The translations under genes and the position numbers were made by a program. A DNA stretch of 42,362 nt from the NCBI GenBank assembly GCA_944376845.1, contig CALWDZ010000010.1:1-42362 (forward strand), in the 5' to 3' direction. Under the pieces are notes generated by a model. The model had not been told where the DNA came from, made no database searches, and worked only from the letters and a program-made list of their open reading frames with translations. This DNA is from an uncultured Clostridia bacterium. Lineage in GTDB: Bacteria > Bacillota > Clostridia > Christensenellales > UBA1242. Positions within the stretch are counted from its first letter, which is position 1. Each line of letters opens with the position of its first letter. Positions 17,206-24,655 of this stretch are shown piece after piece.

Positions 17206-17943
17206 TTATAAATATTTCACATCATACAACATTAGTCCCTTAGCGCAAAGTGTGCGCCCGCCATACTTTCTTTCCCCTGTTTCAAACATTTTATCAATAT
17301 TTGAAATTGGTATAACATTGTCTGCGATGTCCAAAATTGTCCCTACAATAATTCTAACCATATTGTATAAAAATCCATTTCCAGTTATTTTAAAAAAAAT
17401 CAAATCGTCTTTTTTAGATATTTCAATGCTATTAACTGTTCTAACAAAATCAACTTTGCCAGAGCGAGAAGCACAAAATGCTTTAAAGTCATGAGTGCCC
17501 TCAATTTTACTTTTTATATTATTTAGTGTATTTAAATCATAACAATGTTTTTTTTCACAAACATAGTCAAAAAGAAATGGACTTGTAATTTTTGATGTGT
17601 TAACTGTGTAAACATAAGTTTTTAATTTGGCATTTTTTCTTGCATCAAAATTAGGTTCGACTTGTTTTACAGAAAGTATTCTTATATCATTTGGCAAATA
17701 TGTGTTTATTGCAGTGACAAACTTTTCACAATTAATACTAGACTTTGTATCAAAGTGTGCATATTGTCTTAGTGCATGCACTCCTGCATCAGTTCTTCCA
17801 CTTGGATAAATTCTTATTTTTTCTTTTGTGACAATATAAAGTGCATCTTCTATTCTTTTTTCTATTGTATCTTTACCAGGTTGAACCACCAGCCCCGAAT
17901 ATGCCGTGCCTTTATATGAAAAACATATACAAATTCTTTTCAT
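17206..17943 (-). CDS. truA: tRNA pseudouridine synthase A
   Basis: 245 residues. It makes pseudouridine at tRNA positions 38-40. The catalytic Asp is in G-R-T-D-A-G-V-H-A (residue about 52), with the Y-x-V (Y-T-V-N) and N-G-F-L-Y-N-M-V-R motifs following. The order truA-rplM-rpsI is typical of Bacillota. There is no ribosome binding site before the ATG at 17943, and the predicted start of transcription from its promoter falls at or next to the ATG, so it may be translated from a leaderless mRNA. Confidence 0.95.
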   Translation of the reverse strand: MKRICICFSYKGTAYSGLVVQPGKDTIEKRIEDALYIVTKEKIRIYPSGRTDAGVHALRQYAHFDTKSSINCEKFVTAINTYLPNDIRILSVKQVEPNFDARKNAKLKTYVYTVNTSKITSPFLFDYVCEKKHCYDLNTLNNIKSKIEGTHDFKAFCASRSGKVDFVRTVNSIEISKKDDLIFFKITGNGFLYNMVRIIVGTILDIADNVIPISNIDKMFETGERKYGGRTLCAKGLMLYDVKYL

Positions 17944-17949
17944 ATGTTT

Positions 17950-18012
17950 ATATTAAAGCAATTTGTGATATTTGTAAAATATTTTACACACAAATGCATT
18001 TTGTGTTAATAT
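17950..18012. promoter_or_regulatory. Divergent nifJ/truA promoters sharing a palindrome
   Basis: The perfect 16-bp palindrome TGTAAAATATTTTACA (17973-17988) supplies a TTTACA -35 box in both directions. To the right: TTTACA (17983-17988), 18 bp, TAATAT (18007-18012), for nifJ. To the left: TTTACA (17978-17973), 17 bp, TAATAT (17955-17950), for truA. A second, weaker TTGT...ACAA inverted pair is at 18001-18017. The half-sites resemble Rex operators (TTGT-n-A...). A bound protein would block both promoters. Confidence 0.6.
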
Positions 18013-18047
18013 TACAAAGAAATTCACATATTATACTAGGAGTAAAT

Positions 18048-21000
18048 ATGTCTAAAAAAATAACCGAAATTGTAGATGGCAATACAGCATGTGCCGAAAT
18101 GGCGTATAACTTTACAGAAGTTGCCGTTATATATCCAATAACTCCATCATCACCAATGGCGGAACTTATTGACCAATGGTCAACGCAGGGCAAAAAAAAT
18201 ATATTTGGTAATGAAGTTTTAGTAAAACAAATGCAGTCCGAAGGTGGTGCCGCAGGAGCACTCCATGGGCTTGTACAAACAGGAAGTCTTGCCTCGTCTT
18301 TTACATCAAGCCAAGGGTTACTTTTAATGATACCAAATATGTATAAAATCGCAGGTCAATGTCTTCCTGCCGTCTTACATGTTTCTGCTCGTGCACTCGC
18401 CACACATGCCCTAAGCATATTTGGTGACCACAGCGATGTAATGTCCACAAGAAGTACTGGTTTTTGTATGGTATGCTCTAAAGATGTACAAGAGTGCTAT
18501 GATATGGCGCTATTTTCACATATAATGACACTTAAATGCAGTTTGCCATTTTTGCATTTTTTTGACGGTTTTAGAACAAGTCATGAAATGCAAAAAATTG
18601 AAACCCTAGACATAAATGACATAAAAAGTATCTTCCCATATAAAAAATATTTTGAGTTTAAAAATCATGCACTTACTCCAACCAATCCCATATCAAGAGG
18701 CACCTCACAAAACCCTGATGTGTATTTTCAAAATAGAGAGCGAGCAAATAGTGTTTATGAAGATGTAAACAAGTATGCATTTAAAACATTTAAAGATATT
18801 GAAAGAATTAGCGGTAGACACTACGCCCCATTTGAATACTATGGTGCAAGTGATGCAGAAAATATAATTGTTTCAATGGGAAGTTCTGTCGCTACAATTA
18901 AAGAATATGTTGAATATTTTGCAAGTCGTGGCGAAAAAATTGGAGTCATCAATGTTAGGCTGTATCGTCCATTTTTTGATAAAGAGTTTATAAAAATTTT
19001 GCCAAGAACTACAAAAAAAATCGCTGTTTTAGATAGAACAAAAGAAAGTGGTAGCGTTGGCGAACCACTTATGCTTGATGTTGTAACATCACTTGCAGAA
19101 AACAATATAAATATTAAAGTTTTTGGTGGAAGATATGGGCTTGGTGGAAAAGAATTTGATTTGGCATGCGTAAAGGCGGTTTTTGATAATCTTAATTCAC
19201 AAAATACTAAAAATCACTTTACAGTCGGAATAGATGATGACTTAACTCACTCTTCCCTTGAACTTTCTGACTTTGATATAACAGAAAATTGTTATGAAAT
19301 GAAATTTTATGGTTTAGGTTCTGATGGAACTGTGAGTGCGAATAAAAATAGCATTAAAATTATTGGCGAAAAAACCAATAAGTTTGTTCAAGCATTTTTT
19401 GAATACGATTCAAAAAAATCTGGAAGTTTAACAACTTCCCATATTAGAATTTCTGACGCACCAATAAACAGGGCTTATAAACCAAAAAGACATGACCTAA
19501 TTGCAATTCATAATTTCACTTTTGTTGCAAGATATGACCTTATTTCTTCTTTAAAAGATAATGGAATTGTACTATTGAATACAAAACTTTCAGTAAGTGA
19601 CCTTGCTAAAGTTCTCCCCCGCGAATTTTTGGACAATTTAAAAAAGCACAAAGCCAAACTTTATGTAATTGACGCACAAAAGATAGCAAATGAAAACGGT
19701 CTTGGAAGAAAAATAAATACAATTATGCAAACAGCATTTTTTAAAATTGCAAATATAGATAACCTTAAAGAGATTGTGCAAGAAATTAAGGATAATGCAA
19801 AACGCTCATATCAAAAGAAAGGCGACGATGTTGTTTTGAAAAATTATAAATGCATTGACGAAGCAATTAAAAATATTAAAGAAGTCGATTACACAAACTT
19901 CACCTATTCACATATCGACACCACTCCCGCAAAAACGGATAGCAAATTTTTTGATGATATCATTTTGCCAATAGAAAAACTTAAAGGAGATAATTTACCT
20001 GTTTCAAAATTTAATATCGATGGTAGCATCCCAACCAACACATCAAAATATTTAAAACGTGGCATAGCAATAAACTTACCTAAGTGGATAAAAGAAAATT
20101 GTATTCAGTGTGGCAACTGCACTCTCGCCTGCCCACATTCTGCACTAAGAAGCATCCTTACAAAATCAGAGCAAGCCGACCAGACTTACATTGACGCAAT
20201 GGCTATGCCGGGATATAAATTTAAAATTCAATTAAGTCCACTTGACTGTACTGGTTGCGGAGTTTGTGCCAACACCTGTCCTGCAATTAAAAAAGCACTT
20301 GAAATGGTAGATTTCGACAAAATTGAAGAAAAAGAACAAAAAAATTATGAAAATTCATTAAAAGTAGACAAATACCATTCAATTTTCAAAAAAAATTCAG
20401 CAAAAGGCTTGCAATTTTTTGACCCTTACTTTGAATTTAGTTATGCCTGTGCTGGCTGTGGAGAAACTCCTTATATCAAAATTTTAACACAACTTTTTGG
20501 TGATAAAATGATTGTAGCCAACGCCACTGGATGTAGTTCTATTTATGGTGGCTCATATCCTGTATGCCCTTATGCAAAAGATAAAAAAGGACACGGCGTT
20601 GCTTGGGCAAATTCATTATTTGAAGATAACGCAGAATTTGGCTATGGAATGGCACTAAGTCAAAGACAAAATCAAAACATGCTTATCAAAATTATTGAAA
20701 AAATCTTACCAAAGTGTGAAGATGAATTAAGTCCACTATTAAATAAATTCCTAACCGAAAAGTCTTTAAGTTATGAAGAGCAAACAAAAGTCAAAACCAT
20801 TGCAACCTATCACCTATCAAAGAACAACGATAGTGACTATGAAATGCTCTTAGGTCTTTGTGATTATCTTGTAAAAAAATCTATCTGGATAATTGGTGGA
20901 GACGGCTGGGCTTATGATATCGGTTATGGTGGTCTAGACCATGTACTTAATAGCGGAGAAAATGTAAATATTTTGGTGCTTGATAGCGAAGTTTATAGCA

Positions 21001-21521
21001 ATACTGGCGGGCAGGCATCAAAAGCGAGTCCAAGAGGAAGCGTTGAAAAGTTTAGTGCTAACGGAAAAATCACTCAAAAGAAAGACCTTGGTGCAATCTT
21101 TATGGCAAATAAGAACTGCTATGTTGCAAGCGTTAGCCTTGGTGCTGACCCAAACCAAACCATTAAAGCACTAGCAGAAGCAGAAGCTTTTGACGGGCCA
21201 AGTATAGTTATTTGTTATGCTCCATGCATAAACCACGGCTTTGATATGTCAATGTCGCATAGCCATATGAAATTATGCGTTGAATGTGGGTATTGGAATT
21301 TGTACCGTTTCAACCCTACCCTTGAAAAGCCATTAACACTTGATAGTGGTGAGCCAACAAAAGATTATATGGAATTTTTGAATACCGAAACAAGATTTAC
21401 TTCACTTAAAAAGATTGATAGTTCTCGAGCGGAACAACTATTTAAACAAAGTGCTCACGATGCCGAACAAAGACGAAAATTTTTAAAAGATATGCTAAAA
21501 ATTCAAAATAAAGATGAATAA
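18048..21521 (+). CDS. nifJ: Pyruvate:ferredoxin (flavodoxin) oxidoreductase
   Basis: 1157 residues from the ATG at 18048 (AGGAG 5-6 bases upstream); the frame is open further upstream but the family N-terminus M-S-K-K-I-T-E-I-V-D-G-N-T-A begins here. All fused domains are present: pyrimidine-binding domain (Y-P-I-T-P-S-S-P near residue 30), central domains, two 4Fe-4S clusters (C685-x2-C688-x2-C691-x3-C695-P and C734-x2-C737-x2-C740-x3-C744-P), and the thiamine diphosphate domain with G-G-D-G at 950-953 and N-T-G-G-Q-A-S. It oxidises pyruvate to acetyl-CoA and CO2, reducing ferredoxin. The acetyl-CoA can feed Pta-AckA (30296-32469). Confidence 0.97.
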   Translation: MSKKITEIVDGNTACAEMAYNFTEVAVIYPITPSSPMAELIDQWSTQGKKNIFGNEVLVKQMQSEGGAAGALHGLVQTGSLASSFTSSQGLLLMIPNMYKIAGQCLPAVLHVSARALATHALSIFGDHSDVMSTRSTGFCMVCSKDVQECYDMALFSHIMTLKCSLPFLHFFDGFRTSHEMQKIETLDINDIKSIFPYKKYFEFKNHALTPTNPISRGTSQNPDVYFQNRERANSVYEDVNKYAFKTFKDIERISGRHYAPFEYYGASDAENIIVSMGSSVATIKEYVEYFASRGEKIGVINVRLYRPFFDKEFIKILPRTTKKIAVLDRTKESGSVGEPLMLDVVTSLAENNINIKVFGGRYGLGGKEFDLACVKAVFDNLNSQNTKNHFTVGIDDDLTHSSLELSDFDITENCYEMKFYGLGSDGTVSANKNSIKIIGEKTNKFVQAFFEYDSKKSGSLTTSHIRISDAPINRAYKPKRHDLIAIHNFTFVARYDLISSLKDNGIVLLNTKLSVSDLAKVLPREFLDNLKKHKAKLYVIDAQKIANENGLGRKINTIMQTAFFKIANIDNLKEIVQEIKDNAKRSYQKKGDDVVLKNYKCIDEAIKNIKEVDYTNFTYSHIDTTPAKTDSKFFDDIILPIEKLKGDNLPVSKFNIDGSIPTNTSKYLKRGIAINLPKWIKENCIQCGNCTLACPHSALRSILTKSEQADQTYIDAMAMPGYKFKIQLSPLDCTGCGVCANTCPAIKKALEMVDFDKIEEKEQKNYENSLKVDKYHSIFKKNSAKGLQFFDPYFEFSYACAGCGETPYIKILTQLFGDKMIVANATGCSSIYGGSYPVCPYAKDKKGHGVAWANSLFEDNAEFGYGMALSQRQNQNMLIKIIEKILPKCEDELSPLLNKFLTEKSLSYEEQTKVKTIATYHLSKNNDSDYEMLLGLCDYLVKKSIWIIGGDGWAYDIGYGGLDHVLNSGENVNILVLDSEVYSNTGGQASKASPRGSVEKFSANGKITQKKDLGAIFMANKNCYVASVSLGADPNQTIKALAEAEAFDGPSIVICYAPCINHGFDMSMSHSHMKLCVECGYWNLYRFNPTLEKPLTLDSGEPTKDYMEFLNTETRFTSLKKIDSSRAEQLFKQSAHDAEQRRKFLKDMLKIQNKDE

Positions 21522-21542
21522 AATAGTATTTAAGGCACAAAA

Positions 21543-21576
21543 TAAAAAAGCAGAACATAAAAACATTTATGTCTGC
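21543..21576 (-). terminator. Terminator for the BspA-like gene
   Basis: GCAGAACATAAAA (21550-21562) pairs with the stretch ending GTCTGC (21576), with one bulge. On the minus strand it is followed by TTTTTT, as expected after the gene ending at 21607. Confidence 0.65.
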
Positions 21577-21579
21577 AAC

Positions 21580-21608
21580 ATAGTGGCAAGAACTGCCACT
21601 ATTTTTTT
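21580..21608 (+). terminator. Terminator for nifJ
   Basis: ATAGTGGCA (21580-21588), loop AGAAC, TGCCACTAT (21594-21602), then a run of T on the plus strand. It lies 58 bp past the nifJ stop, back to back with the opposing terminator. Confidence 0.85.
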
Positions 21609-23178
21609 ATACATTTTTTGTCCAGTTGTAATTGTAATAAGTACTTTTTAAATAGGTTGCAAGTTCTTTAGCAGTATGCTCACTTATTGTAATCTCAGTA
21701 TTTGAAGTGTTATTAAGTACCCATACGCTATCAGCATCTTCAAACGTTACTGTTTCTAATGCAGAGCAATCTTCGAAAGCATAATCTCCTATACTTGTAA
21801 CACTGCTTGGTATCTCTATACTGGTTAAGTTGGAGCAATAACGAAAGGCATATTCTCCTATACTTGTAACACTGCTTGGGATAGTAAATTCAATTTGTAA
21901 ATATGCTGATGGATAATCAATAATCTTAGACATATCTTTTGAATATACCACTCCATCAACATCGCAATAGTATGGATTGTCATCGGAAACATTTATCTTT
22001 AACAATCTGCTATTATTATGTTCAACAATACCAAAATCAAAACATCCCTGCGGTAGGTATGGTAGGTATATAGATATTAAATAAGTACAGGCAGAAAATA
22101 AGTTTATACCATCATCTAAAATAACGCAATCACTATTAGGCAACCTAACAGATAATACGGAATAAAAATCTGAAAAAGTATTTACACCATCAATAGATGT
22201 AACACTATCAGGGATATATAAACATCTAAGCGATCCAGTAACCCCCATATAATCAATAAAAATTATGCTATCGGGTAAATACATATCAGTAACTGTAACA
22301 AACATTCCATCACCAGCATCCCAACCAATGGCTACAACATCATGCAAACCGTTTACTCCATCATTGTATTGGGTTGGTAAAATAAGTTTTTCAAGACCTA
22401 AATCATAATCAATATTTTGTACAACATATCCGCCCAACTCGGAATTATACTCAGTTTGAATACCTTCCATGCTTAAATCTGTCGGTGTTAGTTCCCCTTG
22501 ATCTATTGTAATTGACATTCCGAAATCTACTGTATCAACATTTGTAGCAAGGTCGTTTATAGTAAATGCTACAATTACATAACTTTTAGTTGGAGCATCT
22601 GCACTGCCAGCAGAAATATTATCCAATGTTTTTAATGGAATTGCTAGTGTATTGTAAGGAACTACATCATCTCCACTATTCCAATCCACAGTAAATGCCA
22701 AATCACCCAAATCTAGTTGCATGGATACAGGTTCCTGTGCATAATTGGATATTTCTGTTACAGCATAATAAACATATGCTTTGGCATTTTGTTCAAATTC
22801 ACCAAAATTTAATGGCAAACTTGTTGTTTCAAATGTATTCTCGTTGGTTAACTGTCCATTAACATATGTTCCTTGAATTGGACTATGATATGTTGTAAAT
22901 TCTTCAATGCTACTAGGCATTGTACCTTCACCATAGTTTAAAAACAAGTCCATATTATACATAACTTCTGCCACATTACCTTTAGCATCAAAAGCATTTT
23001 CTTTAGAAGCATAAAGTTTTGTACTTAGGCTTACAAGAGGTGCATTTATTACATATGTTATATTTCCGCCAATTGAATATTCAACGCGTGTGGCAGAATA
23101 CACGCCAAAACACATAACTCCCAAGCACAATAATAATGTTGTGATTGAAAGTGCAAGTTTGCTTCTTTTGATATTCAT
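21607..23178 (-). CDS. BspA-type leucine-rich-repeat surface protein
   Basis: 523 residues. N-terminal signal peptide (basic M-N-I-K-R-S-K, hydrophobic core to about residue 28, cleavage likely after V-Y-S-A). Residues about 30-240 are a beta-rich module with N-I-S-A-G-S and M-Q-L-D-L-G-D, reminiscent of secreted TasA/camelysin-like proteins. From about 255 come imperfect BspA/LRR_5 repeats, clearest at the end (I-P-S-S-V-T-S-I-G-x-Y-A-F appears twice). Such proteins are displayed by gut bacteria and bind host or bacterial surfaces. No LPxTG or other wall anchor is seen. The ATG at 23178 has AAAGGAGAG upstream; the twin-hairpin repeat begins 29 bp before it. Confidence 0.85.
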   Translation of the reverse strand: MNIKRSKLALSITTLLLCLGVMCFGVYSATRVEYSIGGNITYVINAPLVSLSTKLYASKENAFDAKGNVAEVMYNMDLFLNYGEGTMPSSIEEFTTYHSPIQGTYVNGQLTNENTFETTSLPLNFGEFEQNAKAYVYYAVTEISNYAQEPVSMQLDLGDLAFTVDWNSGDDVVPYNTLAIPLKTLDNISAGSADAPTKSYVIVAFTINDLATNVDTVDFGMSITIDQGELTPTDLSMEGIQTEYNSELGGYVVQNIDYDLGLEKLILPTQYNDGVNGLHDVVAIGWDAGDGMFVTVTDMYLPDSIIFIDYMGVTGSLRCLYIPDSVTSIDGVNTFSDFYSVLSVRLPNSDCVILDDGINLFSACTYLISIYLPYLPQGCFDFGIVEHNNSRLLKINVSDDNPYYCDVDGVVYSKDMSKIIDYPSAYLQIEFTIPSSVTSIGEYAFRYCSNLTSIEIPSSVTSIGDYAFEDCSALETVTFEDADSVWVLNNTSNTEITISEHTAKELATYLKSTYYNYNWTKNV

Positions 23179-23207
23179 ATTCTCTCTCCTTTTTTACCGC
23201 ATTTTTT

Positions 23208-23363
23208 GGTGTATCTAATTGTATATTAGGTGTACTTTTTCTAAAAAAAATTATTAAATTTACTTTGCAAACAGTTCAAAAGGTGATATTATTTAAGTGA
23301 TTAGACAAAATATATACGCAATATGTAGAAAAATGGTACACCTAATATACAATTAGATGTACC
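23208..23363. repeat. Twin-hairpin inverted-repeat element, copy 2
   Basis: Arms 23208-23235 and 23336-23363, 28 bp each, 100 bp apart. Compared with copy 1 (49-205), arm 1 has T to G at arm position 14 and arm 2 has A to C at the paired position 15, so pairing is kept. The interior shares AGTTCAAAAGGTGATATT and TTAGACAAAATATATAC with copy 1. A possible minus-strand promoter (TTGAAC, 17 bp, TAATAA) faces the BspA-like gene. Confidence 0.85.
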
Positions 23364-23665
23364 ATTTTTAGTTTAAAAAAATGAAAAGTGTCACCCTGAG
23401 CACTCTCCGTGTCACTCCGAGCGTTCTGCCTTGACGCCCTGAACGTAGCGAAGGGTCTTGAGATTCTCACGTCGCTAACGCTCCTCAGAATGACGTTTTT
23501 CTAGTCACTCTGAGTGTGGCTTCCCTGACGGCTGACGAAGAGTCTCATCCTTTAGAGACCCTTCCTCTCCGTCAAAGCGGACAGTGGTCAGGGTGACATA
23601 AGGTTGAGATTCTTCGCCTTCGGCTCAGAATGACAGAAAACACAGTCTCAGAATGACACCAACCT
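23364..23665. repeat. Mosaic of dispersed repeats, copy 2 (non-coding)
   Basis: Shorter version of 206-960. The order is the same: an A-rich joint then GTGTCACCCTGAG (23389), a unit with CGTAGCGAAGGGTCTTGAG (23445), a TCAGAATGAC end (23486), then GGCTGACGAAGAGTCTCATC (23530) and CAGTGGTCAGGGTGACATAA (23582) matching 730-806. No gene is seen from 23179 to 23758 apart from these repeats and about 90 bp of AT-rich spacer. Confidence 0.85.
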
Positions 23666-23758
23666 GCCTTGCCGTGTCGAACGGTGTCGAAAGATGTCGA
23701 AACTTGTCAAAAACGACAAAAAAATACACACAAAGTTTGTTACTATGTTTTATATAAT

Positions 23759-24655
23759 TTATATTATATTATCTACAAATTCATCAGCATCAAAGGCATC
23801 AATATCATCTATTGTTTCTCCTGTGCCGACAAATACAACTGGAAGATTAAGTTCTTCAGCAATTGCAAAAACAACTCCACCTTTTGCTGTGCCATCAAGT
23901 TTTGTAAGTATTATTCCATCAATTTTTACATATTCGTCAAAATGCTTGATTTGACTAAGTGCATTTTGTCCTGTTGTGGCATCTAATACTATAAATGTAT
24001 ACTTATTGGCTTCATTGTATTCTTTATCTATAACTTTATCTATCTTTCTAAGTTCTTCCATTAAATTGGTTTTTGTTTGCAATCTACCCGCAGTATCAAT
24101 GATTAGCACATCGGTATTCTTGGCTTTTGCACTTGAAACACCATCAAACACAACGGCTGCAGCATCGGTGCCTTCTGCGTGTTTGACTATACGAACCTTA
24201 TTTCTATTTGCCCACTCTGTTAATTGGTCGCTTGCGGCTGCACGAAAGGTATCACCTGCAACAAGTGTAACTTCTTTTTTTTGCTGTTTAAAATATTTTG
24301 CAAGTTTGCCTATTGTGGTAGTTTTCCCCACTCCATTTACTCCAACTATTGTAATAATTGCCGGATAATTTATTTCAACTTGAGGCAACTGCTCCATTAT
24401 CTCAATCAAAATAGTTTTTAATGCTTTTTTTACTTCATCTGATGTGCGTATTTTGTTTTTTCTAGCATAAAGTCGAAGTCTATCCACAATTTTTTCGCTA
24501 CATTCAAAGCCGACATCAGAAGAAATTAAAATATCTGTTAGTTCTTCATAAAATTCGTCATTAAGTTCGCCACCTGAAAGCAGTGCATCAAGTTTTCGTG
24601 CTAGTGCTTCCTTGGTCTTTTTTAGTGCTTGTGAAATTTTTTTAAATAGTCCCAT
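23759..24655 (-). CDS. ftsY: Signal recognition particle receptor FtsY
   Basis: 298 residues: a short N-terminal helix (M-G-L-F-K-K-I) and then the NG domain of SRP GTPases, without the acidic A domain of E. coli. GTPase motifs G-V-N-G-V-G-K-T-T, D-T-F-R-A-A-A, D-T-A-G-R-L-Q, T-K-L-D-G. It docks SRP-ribosome complexes at the membrane. The start overlaps the smc stop (TAATG). The usual next genes, ylxM and ffh, are not downstream; a repeat block and a surface gene are. Confidence 0.97.
   Translation of the reverse strand: MGLFKKISQALKKTKEALARKLDALLSGGELNDEFYEELTDILISSDVGFECSEKIVDRLRLYARKNKIRTSDEVKKALKTILIEIMEQLPQVEINYPAIITIVGVNGVGKTTTIGKLAKYFKQQKKEVTLVAGDTFRAAASDQLTEWANRNKVRIVKHAEGTDAAAVVFDGVSSAKAKNTDVLIIDTAGRLQTKTNLMEELRKIDKVIDKEYNEANKYTFIVLDATTGQNALSQIKHFDEYVKIDGIILTKLDGTAKGGVVFAIAEELNLPVVFVGTGETIDDIDAFDADEFVDNII

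Noticed and set aside
17841..18047. Possible 69-residue N-terminal extension of NifJ
   Set aside because: It crosses the promoters and the truA start, while AGGAG and the family N-terminus begin at 18048.
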